From Nevskiaceae bacterium (GTDB lineage Bacteria > Pseudomonadota > Gammaproteobacteria > Steroidobacterales > Steroidobacteraceae), in contig JACKOV010000005.1 in assembly GCA_024234075.1 (NCBI GenBank), positions 124,001 to 188,000 of the forward strand: a DNA stretch of 64,000 nucleotides, read 5' to 3'. The position numbers and the translations under genes are program-made. The stretch's first letter is position 1. Every line of letters starts with the position of its first letter. The notes under the pieces are model-generated. The model did no database searches, was not told the DNA's origin, and worked only from the letters and a program-made list of their open reading frames with translations. This document shows positions 54,951 through 63,936 of the stretch, in pieces.

Positions 54951-56362
54951 GCGGCGGATCCGTCGTGACGGGTGGGAACGGCGAGCAGTGCGCAGTGGCT
55001 GCAATCGATCATGCGTTCGCAGCGGGTCGGCCAGCAGGCCACGGGGCGATCGCGCGCCAGCAGCAGGCGCGAGAGATGATCCTTCATGCCGCCCTTCAAC
55101 AGCACGAGATCACCGGGCCGCAGGACCGATTGCAGCCAGCGTGCTGCGGCCTCGGGCGTTGCGAAGCCGCGCAGCTCGGTATCGGGGTGACGGTGGGCGA
55201 CATCCGCTGCATAGTGCGAGTGTTCGCCGACCATGACCACCAGCTCGGCACGGCCTGCAGCCTGCGCCAGCACCTTGGAATAGGCGTCGCGGCTTTTGCC
55301 GCGACGATCGGCCACCGTGCCGAGCACGATCACGCGCCGTGCGACGCCCTGGCGGCAGCTGGCGAGATATTCGAAGGCCTGGCCGACCGACCATTGCGAA
55401 GTCTTGAAGTCGTCCCGCAGCCAGAGGATGCCGTCGCTGCTGCGGGCCAGCGACAGGCGGCCGGTGGTCGGTTCCACGCCCTGCAGTGCAGCACAGGCCG
55501 CTTCCAGCGACAGCCCGGCGGCTATCGCCGTGGTGATCGCAGCCGCGAGGCTGGTAGCGAGGTGCTCACCATGCAGGGCCGTGGCGACCCTTGCAGGAGG
55601 ACCTTGCTGCCACTGCAACTGCAGCGCCAGTCCGTCCGGCCAGTTCGTCTCGACCGCGAGGATGCGCAGGTCGGCGTGGGCCGCACGTCCGTAGCGCAGC
55701 ACCCTGCCTGCGCAGGCATCGGCCATTGCCTCCACATGGGGGTCGTCGGCGTTCAATACCGCCGTGCCTTGGGTATCGAGGGCGCGCACGAGTTGGGTTT
55801 TTTCCGCGGCGACGGCTTCGCGGGTCCGGAATATCCGATAGTGGTCCAGGCCGATGGTCGTGACGATTGCCAGGTTCGGCCGCAGCAGTTCGAGCGGTGC
55901 ATCGAGGCTGCCCGGCGTATCCACGCCCAGCTCCTGCAGACAGAATGCCGTGCCGGGAGGTGTGGAAAGAATGGTGCGCGCCGTGTTGTAGAGATCGTTG
56001 TTCGACAGGTGGCTGCGGACCGTCCGGAAGCGGGTGGCCAAGGCCCGATAGGCCAGGTCCTTGGTGGTCGTCTTGCCGACGCTGCCGGTAATGCCGATGA
56101 AGCAGGTGCCCCGCAGCAATCGACGATAGCCCGCGGCCAGCCGGATCACGGGCTGACGGTAACTCGCCTTGGCGAGCGGCACGGCCTTGCCGGCGAGCCG
56201 GTCGATGGCGCGGGTCAGGTACAGGGCGGTTCCCTCGGCAGCGTCGGCTGCAAAACCAATGCGCAAATATGCCGCGCCGCGGCCGGCAGGTCCAAGCCTT
56301 GCGTCACGCCGATCGTGGCTGGCTATCCGCGTAGTAGCTGGCCAGAATGGCCGCCGGTCCAA
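54947..56362 (-). CDS. MurF-like Mur ligase family protein
   Basis: Up to 471 residues. ATP loop FIGITGSVGKTTTKDLAYRA (about 88-107), SHLSNNDLYNTARTIL, IGLDHYRIF, LNADDP and C-terminal DLVLLKGGMKDHLSRLLLAR. It is ATP-dependent amino-acid/peptide ligase type, but unlike murF it is not in the dcw cluster and leads a surface-glycan operon. The start is unclear: TTG 56362 has no Shine-Dalgarno and lies 13 bp from the divergent SDR start; TTG 56266 is more plausible. First gene of the six-gene operon. Confidence 0.82.
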   Translation of the reverse strand: MDRRPFWPATTRIASHDRRDARLGPAGRGAAYLRIGFAADAAEGTALYLTRAIDRLAGKAVPLAKASYRQPVIRLAAGYRRLLRGTCFIGITGSVGKTTTKDLAYRALATRFRTVRSHLSNNDLYNTARTILSTPPGTAFCLQELGVDTPGSLDAPLELLRPNLAIVTTIGLDHYRIFRTREAVAAEKTQLVRALDTQGTAVLNADDPHVEAMADACAGRVLRYGRAAHADLRILAVETNWPDGLALQLQWQQGPPARVATALHGEHLATSLAAAITTAIAAGLSLEAACAALQGVEPTTGRLSLARSSDGILWLRDDFKTSQWSVGQAFEYLASCRQGVARRVIVLGTVADRRGKSRDAYSKVLAQAAGRAELVVMVGEHSHYAADVAHRHPDTELRGFATPEAAARWLQSVLRPGDLVLLKGGMKDHLSRLLLARDRPVACWPTRCERMIDCSHCALLAVPTRHDGSAA

Positions 56363-56375
56363 ATGGAGGTGACTT

Positions 56376-57254
56376 ATGGTGGATCAGGTCTCGACGCGGC
56401 GTGCGATGTTGATGGGTTCGGGGGCGAGCGTCGCCGCGGCCTTGCAGAGCGGGGTGGCCGATGCGGCGGTGCAGCCCGCTGGTTCTGCCGGGACCGGCCG
56501 GCAGGTGACCCGCCTCGCGGGCCGGGTCGCGCTGGTCACCGGTGCCACCTCGGGCATGGGCGCCGTGACGGCGCGTGCGCTGGCAGCGGCGGGTGCGAAG
56601 GTCGTGTTCTGCGGCCGGCGGACCGACGAGGGACATGAGGTCGAGAAGTCGATCCGCGACGCCGGCGGCGAGGCGCTGTTCGTTCAGGCCGACGTGACCC
56701 ACGAGGAGCAGGTGAAGGCGCTGCTGGAGACCGTCGCGTCGCGGCACGGTCGTCTCGATTACGCCTTCAACAACGTCGGCACCAGCGGCGACCAGGGCGC
56801 CCTGCACCAGCTCTCGACCGAGAATTTCGAGCTGGTGATGCAGACCAATCTGCTCGGCAATTTCCTGCAGATGAAATACGAGATTCCGCTGATGATCGCC
56901 AGCGGCGGCGGCTCGATCGTCGGCAACAGTTCGATCGCCGGTCTGCGCTACATCGCCAAGCGGCCGCACTACAGCGCCGCCAAACATGGCGTGATCGCCA
57001 TGTACTGCTCGGCGGCGATCGAGTACGCCAAGCAGAAGGTTCGCATCAATGTCATCTGCCCCGGGTTCATCAAGACCGAGAAGGCCATGCGGGTGATGGG
57101 CGGCAACGAGCACATCTTCGACGACCGCATTCCGATGGGGCATATCGGCCAGTCCCAGGACGTGGCCGATGCGGTGCTGTGGCTGTTCTCGGAAGAGTCG
57201 CGCTACGTGACCGGTGCCGTGATCCCGGTCGACGGAGGGCAGTCGGTACTGTAG
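56376..57254 (+). CDS. SDR oxidoreductase with Tat-like signal
   Basis: 292 residues. N-terminal STRRAMLMGSGASVAAAL is a twin-arginine-like leader ending in an Ala-rich cleavage region, unusual for an NAD(P)-dependent SDR. Then TGATSGMG, NNVG, and active site YSAAKHG. The C-terminus SEESRYVTGAVIPVDGGQSV is classical. GGAGGTGAC precedes ATG 56376. Substrate unknown. Confidence 0.85.
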   Translation: MVDQVSTRRAMLMGSGASVAAALQSGVADAAVQPAGSAGTGRQVTRLAGRVALVTGATSGMGAVTARALAAAGAKVVFCGRRTDEGHEVEKSIRDAGGEALFVQADVTHEEQVKALLETVASRHGRLDYAFNNVGTSGDQGALHQLSTENFELVMQTNLLGNFLQMKYEIPLMIASGGGSIVGNSSIAGLRYIAKRPHYSAAKHGVIAMYCSAAIEYAKQKVRINVICPGFIKTEKAMRVMGGNEHIFDDRIPMGHIGQSQDVADAVLWLFSEESRYVTGAVIPVDGGQSVL

Positions 57255-57274
57255 GCGACGCGTCCCGGCGTCCT

Positions 57275-59602
57275 TCATCCACCGGCTGCGGCGGTGCGCT
57301 TGACCAGCGCGGGCGATCCCGCCTGCGCGGCGGCAAGCGCCGTCATGTTCAGCACGCGGCGGAAGGTGGAGGAGGGCGTCAGCACGTGCGCGGGCCTGGC
57401 CATGCCCAGGAGAATCGGGCCGATGGTCGTGCCTTCGCCATCCACGGCCTTCAGGACATTGAACAGGATGTTGGCCGCGTCGATGTTCGGGCAGATCAGG
57501 ATGTTCGCCGCGCCGGTCAGGCGGCTTTCCATCAGCAGGTCGCGACGGGTGGCTTCGGAAAGCGCGGCATCGCCGTGCATCTCGCCGTCGCATTCGACAT
57601 CCGGGTTCTGCTTCACGAACAGGTCGTAAGCCTCGCGCACGCGTTTGGCCGATTCGCGCCGCGAGGAGCCGTAGTTCGAATGCGAGAGGAAGGCGACCTT
57701 CGGCGTCAGGCCGAAAAGCCGCACTTCGCGTACCGCGAGTTGCGCGATGCGTGCCAGCAGGTCCGCCGCCGGGATCTCGTTCACGTAGGTATCGGCAATG
57801 AACAGCGTGCGCTTGCCGAGCGTGATGCCCGACAGGGCGGCGAGCGCAGTCTCGTTCTCGCGCAGGCCAATCACGTCGCGGATGTGCTCGAGGTGTGCGT
57901 CGTAGCGGCCGTGCAGTCCGGAGAGCATGCCGTCGGCTTCGCCGAGGTAGACCATCAGCGCCGCGATGACCGCGTTCGAGTTGTGCAGCGTGGCCTTGGC
58001 CGCAGCGGGACTCACGCCGCGCCGGCCCATGATGTGATGATAGGTCTGCCAGTACTGGCGGAAGCGCGGGTCGTCCTCGGGGTTGACGACCTCGACGTCC
58101 TGCCCCAGAACGAAGGGCAGGCTCAGTTTGCGGATCCGCGCTTCAATCACCGCCGGGCGCCCGACGAGGATCGGCGTCGCGATTTCCTCGTCCAGCGCCG
58201 CCTGGGCCGCGCGCAGTACGCGCTCGTCCTCGCCTTCGGCGAAGGCGATGCGTTTGCGGCTCGAGGCGCGGGCGGCGCCGAACACCTGCCGCATCAGCAT
58301 GCTGTCGGAAGTGAATTGCTGCGCCAGCTCGGCCCGATAGGCGTCCAGATCCGCGATCGGTCGCGTCGCCACGCCCGAGGCTGCGGCAGCTGCGGCAACC
58401 GCCGGCGCGATGCGCAGGATCAGCCGCGAATCGAAGGGCTTGGGGATGATGTAGTCCGTGCCGAAGGACAGCTCCTGACCCGCATAGGCGACCGCGACTT
58501 CCTCGCTGATCTCGGCCTTGGCGAGGTCGGCGATCTCTCTCACGCAAGCGAGTTTCATCTGCTCGGTGATTTTCGTCGCCCCTGAATCCAGCGCGCCGCG
58601 GAAGATGTAGGGGAAGCACAGCACGTTGTTGACCTGGTTCGGATAGTCCGAACGGCCGGTCGCGATGATGCAATCGGGGCGCGCTGCCTTGGCCAGCTCC
58701 GGACGGATCTCCGGTTCGGGATTGGCCAGCGCCAGGATGATCGGATTGCTCGCCATGCCGGTGACCATCGCTGCGGTCAATACACCGCCCGTCGAGCATC
58801 CGAGGAAGACATCGGCGCCCGGCATGACGTCGCCCAGCGTGCGCAGTGCCGTCCGCTGGGCGTAGCGAGCCTTCTCGGCATTGAACGCGCCGCCGCGTCC
58901 TTCGTAGATGAGGCCCTTCGAGTCGCAGGCCCAGACGTTGGCTCGGTCGAGACCGAGCTCGACCAGCAGGTCGAGGATCGCGATCGCCGCCGCGCCGGCA
59001 CCGGAGACGACCAGCTTGACCTTGCCGATGTCCTTGCCGACCAGTTCCAGCGCGTTGTGGATGGCCGCGGCCGAGATGATCGCCGTGCCGTGCTGGTCGT
59101 CGTGAAAGACCGGGATGTTCAGGCGTTCCGTGAGTTTCTTCTCGATGTAGAAGCACTCCGGCGCCTTGATGTCCTCGAGATTGATGCCGCCGAGCGTCGG
59201 CTCCAGCGCGGCGATGATGTCGACCAACCGGTCCGGATCGTGCTCCGCCAGCTCGATGTCGAAGACATCGATGCCCGCGAACTTCTTGAACAGACCGCCT
59301 TTGCCCTCCATGACCGGCTTTGCGGCCAACGGCCCGATGTCGCCGAGCCCCAGCACGGCCGTGCCGTTGGTCACCACTCCGACGAGATTGCCGCGCGAGG
59401 TGTACTCCGCGGCTGTGCCAGGATCCGCGGCGATGTCCAGGCAGGGGTAGGCGACGCCCGGCGAGTAGGCCAGCGAGAGATCGCGCTGGTTGGTCAGCGG
59501 CTTGGTCGGTGTGACCGAGACTTTGCCCGGCACCGGCAGGCGGTGGTAGTCGCGTGCGGCATCGCGCAGCGCGGCCTCTGCGGGAGTGAGTTTGTCAGGC
59601 AT
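57275..59602 (-). CDS. maeB: NADP-type malic enzyme with C-terminal phosphotransacetylase-like domain
   Basis: Decarboxylates malate to pyruvate. 775 residues, the hybrid form: malic domain (about 1-160; RDLSLAYSPGVAYPCLDIAA, NGTAVLGLGDIGPLAAKPVM, FHDDQHGTAIISAAA), NAD(P) domain (about 160-400; VVSGAGAAAIAILDLL) and a PTA-like domain (about 430-760) that is regulatory rather than catalytic in characterised members. ATG 59602. It ends 20 bp from the convergent SDR. Confidence 0.96.
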   Translation of the reverse strand: MPDKLTPAEAALRDAARDYHRLPVPGKVSVTPTKPLTNQRDLSLAYSPGVAYPCLDIAADPGTAAEYTSRGNLVGVVTNGTAVLGLGDIGPLAAKPVMEGKGGLFKKFAGIDVFDIELAEHDPDRLVDIIAALEPTLGGINLEDIKAPECFYIEKKLTERLNIPVFHDDQHGTAIISAAAIHNALELVGKDIGKVKLVVSGAGAAAIAILDLLVELGLDRANVWACDSKGLIYEGRGGAFNAEKARYAQRTALRTLGDVMPGADVFLGCSTGGVLTAAMVTGMASNPIILALANPEPEIRPELAKAARPDCIIATGRSDYPNQVNNVLCFPYIFRGALDSGATKITEQMKLACVREIADLAKAEISEEVAVAYAGQELSFGTDYIIPKPFDSRLILRIAPAVAAAAAASGVATRPIADLDAYRAELAQQFTSDSMLMRQVFGAARASSRKRIAFAEGEDERVLRAAQAALDEEIATPILVGRPAVIEARIRKLSLPFVLGQDVEVVNPEDDPRFRQYWQTYHHIMGRRGVSPAAAKATLHNSNAVIAALMVYLGEADGMLSGLHGRYDAHLEHIRDVIGLRENETALAALSGITLGKRTLFIADTYVNEIPAADLLARIAQLAVREVRLFGLTPKVAFLSHSNYGSSRRESAKRVREAYDLFVKQNPDVECDGEMHGDAALSEATRRDLLMESRLTGAANILICPNIDAANILFNVLKAVDGEGTTIGPILLGMARPAHVLTPSSTFRRVLNMTALAAAQAGSPALVKRTAAAGG

Positions 59603-59769
59603 GGATGGTCGTTGTCGTGGTTGGCAGACCGCCGATTATCGGACCGCTGCCGCGTGGAAGCCAGCGGGCAGGGGGGCGCGCGGCTTCGAGTCTGTGCCTT
59701 GCCCGAGGATCGAGCGCTGCCGAGGCTGCGGCAGCTGGATACGCGTATCTACAGACGGCTGAAACGCCG

Positions 59770-61029
59770 TCAGGACGGCGGGTCGTGAATGATCCGCGCA
59801 TGTCGCTGGTAGGTGAAATAGGCCCATGCCCAGTTGATGAGCACGACGATACGGTTGCGAAAGCCGATCAGGAAGAACACATGGGCCGCCAGCCAGAACC
59901 ACCATGCGAGCAGACCGGAGAATCTCCAGCCTCGCAGGTCGACGACCGCCGCCATGCGTCCGATCGTCGCCAAATTGCCATGGTCGCGGTAGCGAAATGC
60001 CGAGGGCGTGCGTCCTTGCAGCCGCATCCGGATCGCATGCGCGACATACGCGCCCATCTGCTTTGCGGCCGGCGCCACGCCCGGCACCGGCCGACCGTCC
60101 TGTTGCAGGCTGGCGAGATCGCCGGCGACGAAGATCTCGGGATGACCCGGCACGCTCAGATCGGCCTCGACCTGTACGCGGCCGGCTCTATCGGTCGTCG
60201 CCGGCAACGATGCACCGAGCGGCGAGGCCGCGACGCCCGCCGCCCAGAGCACGGTTCGTGCAGGCACGAATTGTTCGCCCAGCCGGTAGCCTTCCGCCGT
60301 GATCCCGTTGACCGGGATGCCAGTCGAAACCTCGACCCCGAGCTTCTCGAGCTGTCGCTGCGCAGCCGCGGACAACGACGCCGGAAAGCTTGCCAGCACG
60401 CGCGGGCCGGCTTCCACCAGCCGCACTTTCGCGGCTGCGGGATCGATGTGGCGGAACTCGCGGCGCAGCGTGTGATGTGCGATCTCGGCCATCGTGCCGG
60501 CGAGTTCCACTCCCGTCGGTCCGCCGCCGACGACGGCGAAGCTGAGCCAGGCCTCGCGCTCGGCCGGTTCCGTCGCGGCTTCGGCACGTTCGAACGCGAT
60601 AAGTAACCGTCTGCGGATCAGGAAAGCGTCGTCCAGTGTCTTGAGGCCGGGCGCGTGTACCGCCCAGTCGTCGTGACCGAAGTAGCCGTGGGTCGCGCCG
60701 CTGGTGACGACGAGGTAGTCGTAACCGAGTTCCGTTCCGTCGGCGAGGCCGACCACGCGTCGTGTTGCGTCGATGCGCGTGACCTCGCCGAGCCGTACCT
60801 CGGCGTTCTGCTGCCGCCGCAGGATGTGTCGCAGCGGTGCCGCGATATCGGGCGCCGACAGCCCCGCGGTTGCCACCTGATAGAGCAGGGGCTGGAACAA
60901 ATGATGGTTGCGGCGGTCGACGAGCGTGACTTGCACGGCTGCGCGTGCCAGCCCTCGAGTGGCCCAGAGCCCCGCAAAACCGCCACCGACGATGATGACC
61001 TGGGGCACCCCGTTGGTCGTGTCTTCCAA
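59770..61029 (-). CDS. ndh: Type II NADH dehydrogenase-like FAD oxidoreductase
   Basis: Non-proton-pumping quinone reductase. 419 residues. First dinucleotide fold VIIVGGGFAGLWATRGLA, second AVVGGGPTGVELAGTMAEIA, LWAAGV, VAGDLA, and a C-terminal membrane-associating stretch (LLAWWFWLAAHVFFLIGF then INWAWAYFTYQR). Start TTG 61029 with AGGAGA upstream. NDH-2 is the family best match; strict substrate is inferred. Confidence 0.9.
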   Translation of the reverse strand: MEDTTNGVPQVIIVGGGFAGLWATRGLARAAVQVTLVDRRNHHLFQPLLYQVATAGLSAPDIAAPLRHILRRQQNAEVRLGEVTRIDATRRVVGLADGTELGYDYLVVTSGATHGYFGHDDWAVHAPGLKTLDDAFLIRRRLLIAFERAEAATEPAEREAWLSFAVVGGGPTGVELAGTMAEIAHHTLRREFRHIDPAAAKVRLVEAGPRVLASFPASLSAAAQRQLEKLGVEVSTGIPVNGITAEGYRLGEQFVPARTVLWAAGVAASPLGASLPATTDRAGRVQVEADLSVPGHPEIFVAGDLASLQQDGRPVPGVAPAAKQMGAYVAHAIRMRLQGRTPSAFRYRDHGNLATIGRMAAVVDLRGWRFSGLLAWWFWLAAHVFFLIGFRNRIVVLINWAWAYFTYQRHARIIHDPPS

Positions 61030-61189
61030 GGAGCGTGTCTCCTGGCGCGTCGTTCATCGCGCCGTGTACGGAATGGTATAGAGATCTACGATGGGGGAGG
61101 AGCTCGAAGCGGATCGGTCCCGATGCTGCCAGGAAGGACCGGGGTGGTACTTCGAGGATTTGGTTGTCTGCGACGTCTACATTCTTGAC

Positions 61190-61411
61190 ATGTTCTTTCT
61201 CGAACTACGTATTCCACCAGTGCTGTTGGCGCTGATCGCCGGCGGCCTCATGGCGGGCCTGTCTCTCGTTGTCCCTGCGGCATCTCTGCCGGTTCCGTGG
61301 CGAGTGCCGATCTCGATAGATGGATTTCAGGTTCGCCCCGAGGAATGGTCTTTGGGCAGGCTCTTCGGAACGGAATTCGACAGCTATGCAAAGTCTGTCA
61401 GGAGATGGATC
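61190..61411 (+). pseudogene. Isoprenylcysteine-methyltransferase-like protein with core deleted
   Basis: ATG 61190 opens FFLELRIPPVLLALIAGGLM, the first membrane segment of ICMT/PEMT-type bacterial methyltransferases, and then jumps after about 43 residues to FQVRPEEWSLGRLFGTEFDS and YAKSVRRWI, the extreme C-terminus. The SAM-binding and catalytic middle (about 75 residues) is missing in frame, and no stop follows RRWI. A deletion remnant. Confidence 0.65.
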
Positions 61412-61468
61412 TGGCAGCCGGGGGCGTCGTATCGCTCGCTCCGCGCGGCCAACGGCCGGCGATCGGCA

Positions 61469-61870
61469 TCAACGCGACGGCGCTTGTTCGCGGCTGTCCG
61501 TCGGTTGCGAAACCGGCTCGAAGGTCTTGAAGTAGCAGCGTGTGCCGTCGGGCAGCATGATGCCGGCGAAACGATCGACCGTGCGCTCGCCACGGGTGAC
61601 GAACGCGATCTTGTCGGTGAACTTCAATCCGAAGCACTTGCCCATCAAGGTGGCGCGGAAGCTGCGACCGTCGTTGGTGCGGATGATCAGCTCCTCGCTG
61701 GATGGCGCCTTCCAGTCATCGATGCGATAGCCCTGGACGGCCGTACGCGGTGTCGCCGCCGTGGGGGGCGCCGGGGTTTGATCGGCGAGGATCACGGTCG
61801 GTGCGGAGAGTGCCGCCAGCGGCAGAGTCAGGGCAGCCAGCTGCCGCAGGGCTGTGGCATTGCACTTCAT
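61469..61870 (-). CDS. DUF6491-family exported protein
   Basis: 133 residues with a Sec signal (LRQLAALTLPLAALSAPTVILA) and a conserved C-terminal half (SEELIIRTNDGRSFRATLMG, KCFGLKFTDKIAFVTRGERT, DRFAGIMLPDGTRCYFKTFE) containing two Cys that could pair. Function unknown. ATG 61870, 31 bp from the TRAP-receptor stop. Confidence 0.7.
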   Translation of the reverse strand: MKCNATALRQLAALTLPLAALSAPTVILADQTPAPPTAATPRTAVQGYRIDDWKAPSSEELIIRTNDGRSFRATLMGKCFGLKFTDKIAFVTRGERTVDRFAGIMLPDGTRCYFKTFEPVSQPTDSREQAPSR

Positions 61871-61901
61871 GACGTCAGAGACCGGGCGGGGCCATGGAAG
61901 T

Positions 61902-62993
61902 TCACCCGGCCATCGCCCGGGTTGCCGCAGCCGCCGCCGCGCGGCGCGTGGCAGCGAAGTCCTGCCGGGCCTGCTGGATGCCGGCGTAGAGCCGCTGGCC
62001 GTCCGGTCCGGAGGCGCGCAGCAGTTCGGCGTGGGTCGGGCGCAGTGCGGCGATCCACTGGTTGCGCTGGGCCGATGTCAGGCGGTGCACCTGGAACTTG
62101 AGCTTGCTGGCCTGGGCATAGTCGGCTTCGATCTCGGCGCGGACCTCGCGACGGATCTGGGCGGAGGTCGGATAGGCATCGCGGAGAATCTTGCGATGTC
62201 GCGGGTCGAGCCGGTCCCACCAGCGTTTGTCGGCGACGATCATCGACATCGCGAGGCTGTGATCGGTGACGGTCAGATGCGGTGCCTCGGGCGCCGTGCC
62301 GGTACGCGAATACAGCGTCACGCCGTTTTCGCCGGCCTCGATCAGCCCGGTCTGCAAGGACGGGATGATATCGGTGAACGGCAGCGGGATGAGGTCGGCG
62401 CCGAGTGCGCGTCCGAGCAGCTCGGCGCTTTTGCTGGCAGCCACGCGAAAGCGCAGGCCGCGTGCATCGCTGGGCACCAGTATCGGTTTGCGACGACTCC
62501 AGATCTGCTGGAAACCGAGGTCGTACATCACGATCAGTTCGAGCCCGCGCTTGGCCAGCAGTTGGGCATACTCGCGGGTCAGATAGCGGTCCATGACGTA
62601 GTCCGCTTCCGGCTCGCTCTCGAACAGGTAGGGAATGTAGATCAGCGCCATTTCCGGCACGATCGTCGAGGCGATCAGCGACGAGAGGTTGGCGTACTGC
62701 ACGCGGCCGCGGCGCAGCCCGGAGACGAGATTCTCTTCGGCGCCGAGCTCGCCGTGGATCAACATCCGTACGTCGATCTCGCCCCCGCCGGCGGCCACCG
62801 CGCGCTGACCGAAGGTCTGCCAGTGCGCTTCACCCACGGTGCCGCGGAACGACGTGCCGCCGACCACGACCTGAACCTTGCCGGCGGCCCAGGCCGGCAC
62901 CAGCGGGTGACTCGCGGCGGTGGCGGCGGCGAGGGTGGCGAGGGTCTGCCGCCGGGTCAGGTGGCGGTGGCCGTTGCGATCGGCTGTCGGCAT
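61902..62993 (-). CDS. TRAP-type solute-binding protein (DctP-like), orphan
   Basis: 363 residues. Tat-like leader (LTRRQTLATLAAATAASHPL), then the DctP fold: GELGAEENLVSGLRRGRVQY, YLFESEPEADYVMD, WSRRKPILVPSDARGLRFRV carrying the conserved carboxylate-binding Arg, and LIEAGENGVTLYSRTGTAPE. No DctQ or DctM permease genes lie in the window. ATG 62993. Ligand unknown, probably an organic acid. Confidence 0.83.
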   Translation of the reverse strand: MPTADRNGHRHLTRRQTLATLAAATAASHPLVPAWAAGKVQVVVGGTSFRGTVGEAHWQTFGQRAVAAGGGEIDVRMLIHGELGAEENLVSGLRRGRVQYANLSSLIASTIVPEMALIYIPYLFESEPEADYVMDRYLTREYAQLLAKRGLELIVMYDLGFQQIWSRRKPILVPSDARGLRFRVAASKSAELLGRALGADLIPLPFTDIIPSLQTGLIEAGENGVTLYSRTGTAPEAPHLTVTDHSLAMSMIVADKRWWDRLDPRHRKILRDAYPTSAQIRREVRAEIEADYAQASKLKFQVHRLTSAQRNQWIAALRPTHAELLRASGPDGQRLYAGIQQARQDFAATRRAAAAAATRAMAG

Positions 62994-63123
62994 GACGAGG
63001 CCTCGTGATCCGGGAATTCGCGAAGCCGTGATTATAGGGGGGGGCTGCCTGCCATGATCTGCCACGATGCAGCACCGATGCGCCCGGATCCCGGCATCGC
63101 GCTGCCGCGGCTGTTTGCGGAAA

Positions 63124-63170
63124 TCGTCTCCAGGGCGGGATGACATTCACCAGACCCCCGCCGGAGACGA
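63124..63170 (+). promoter_or_regulatory. Hairpin covering the ribosome site of the OmpA-like gene
   Basis: TCGTCTCC (63124-63131) pairs with GGAGACGA (63163-63170), extended inward by GGCGGG/CCCGCC past a two-base bulge. The right arm contains the GGAG Shine-Dalgarno for ATG 63173. Confidence 0.4.
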
Positions 63171-63172
63171 CC

Positions 63173-63886
63173 ATGACCTACACCGTGAGCATTTTCCCCA
63201 GGGCTGGACTCCGTGATGGCGGCCGCGGCGCCACGCTTGCAGCGGTGTTGCTGCTCGGCGCGCTCGCGCTGCCGGCGGGCCGGGTCGCGGCCGCGGATGT
63301 TTCCGCAACGGCGGAGTCCAGCGGCCGTGCTTCGAAGCCCGAGTCCGTCGGCGTCGCCAGTGGCTTCGTGGTCGGTGCCGCGGCAGGCGGGCCGATCGGC
63401 GCGCTGGTCGGCGCTGCCGCCGGCGGCTGGTTCGGCGATCGCATGCACCGCGAGAACCACAGTCATGCGATCACACGGGAGCAACTGGCGGTGGCGGATC
63501 GTCGCGCCGCGGGGTTGTCGATGCAGGTGATGTTCCGCACCGGAGATGCCCAGGTGCGGGTCGACGACGAGCCGCTGCTCGCGCAGTTCGCTGCGCTGGC
63601 GCTGGCGACTCCTGACGCCACCGTGCATGTCACCGGATTCGCCGATCCGCGCGGCTCGGCGCGCTACAACGCCGCGCTGGTCACAGAACGCGCCAACAAC
63701 GTCGCTGCAAGACTGATCAGCGCCGGGGTGCCGGCCGATCGACTGGTCGTCAGCGGCGAACTCGCCGAGCCGGCCGAGTTTGCGACGGCGGTCGATCTCG
63801 ACGGCTATGCGTTCCAGCGGCGCGTGACGCTGCGGATCCAGACACCTGCCACGACACGTTCAGGCGTGCTGGCGCAGCGCCGCTGA
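63173..63886 (+). CDS. OmpA-like protein with glycine-zipper segment (PdsO-like)
   Basis: 237 residues. Signal peptide (GATLAAVLLLGALALPAGRVAAA), a glycine-zipper hairpin (SGFVVGAAAGGPIGALVGAA), and an OmpA peptidoglycan-binding domain (MFRTGDAQVRVDDEPLLAQF, TVHVTGFADPRGSARYNAAL, ERANNVAARLISAGVPADRL). This build matches sortase-associated PdsO-type proteins, though no sortase is in view. ATG 63140 is an alternative start. Confidence 0.8.
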   Translation: MTYTVSIFPRAGLRDGGRGATLAAVLLLGALALPAGRVAAADVSATAESSGRASKPESVGVASGFVVGAAAGGPIGALVGAAAGGWFGDRMHRENHSHAITREQLAVADRRAAGLSMQVMFRTGDAQVRVDDEPLLAQFAALALATPDATVHVTGFADPRGSARYNAALVTERANNVAARLISAGVPADRLVVSGELAEPAEFATAVDLDGYAFQRRVTLRIQTPATTRSGVLAQRR

Positions 63887-63900
63887 TCGAATGGGCCTGG

Positions 63901-63933
63901 GCGGCAGGCGGTGCCGTATGCACCGCCTGCCGC
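63901..63933. terminator. Bidirectional terminator between convergent genes
   Basis: Perfect 14-bp inverted repeat GCGGCAGGCGGTGC (63901-63914), five-base loop, GCACCGCCTGCCGC (63920-63933), between the OmpA-like stop and the convergent stop at 63937. Confidence 0.8.
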
Positions 63934-63936
63934 AGG

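Noticed and set aside
61412..62101. Continuation of the methyltransferase remnant frame to 62101
   Set aside because: After the RRWI end the translation is the shadow of the DUF6491 and TRAP-receptor genes on the other strand.
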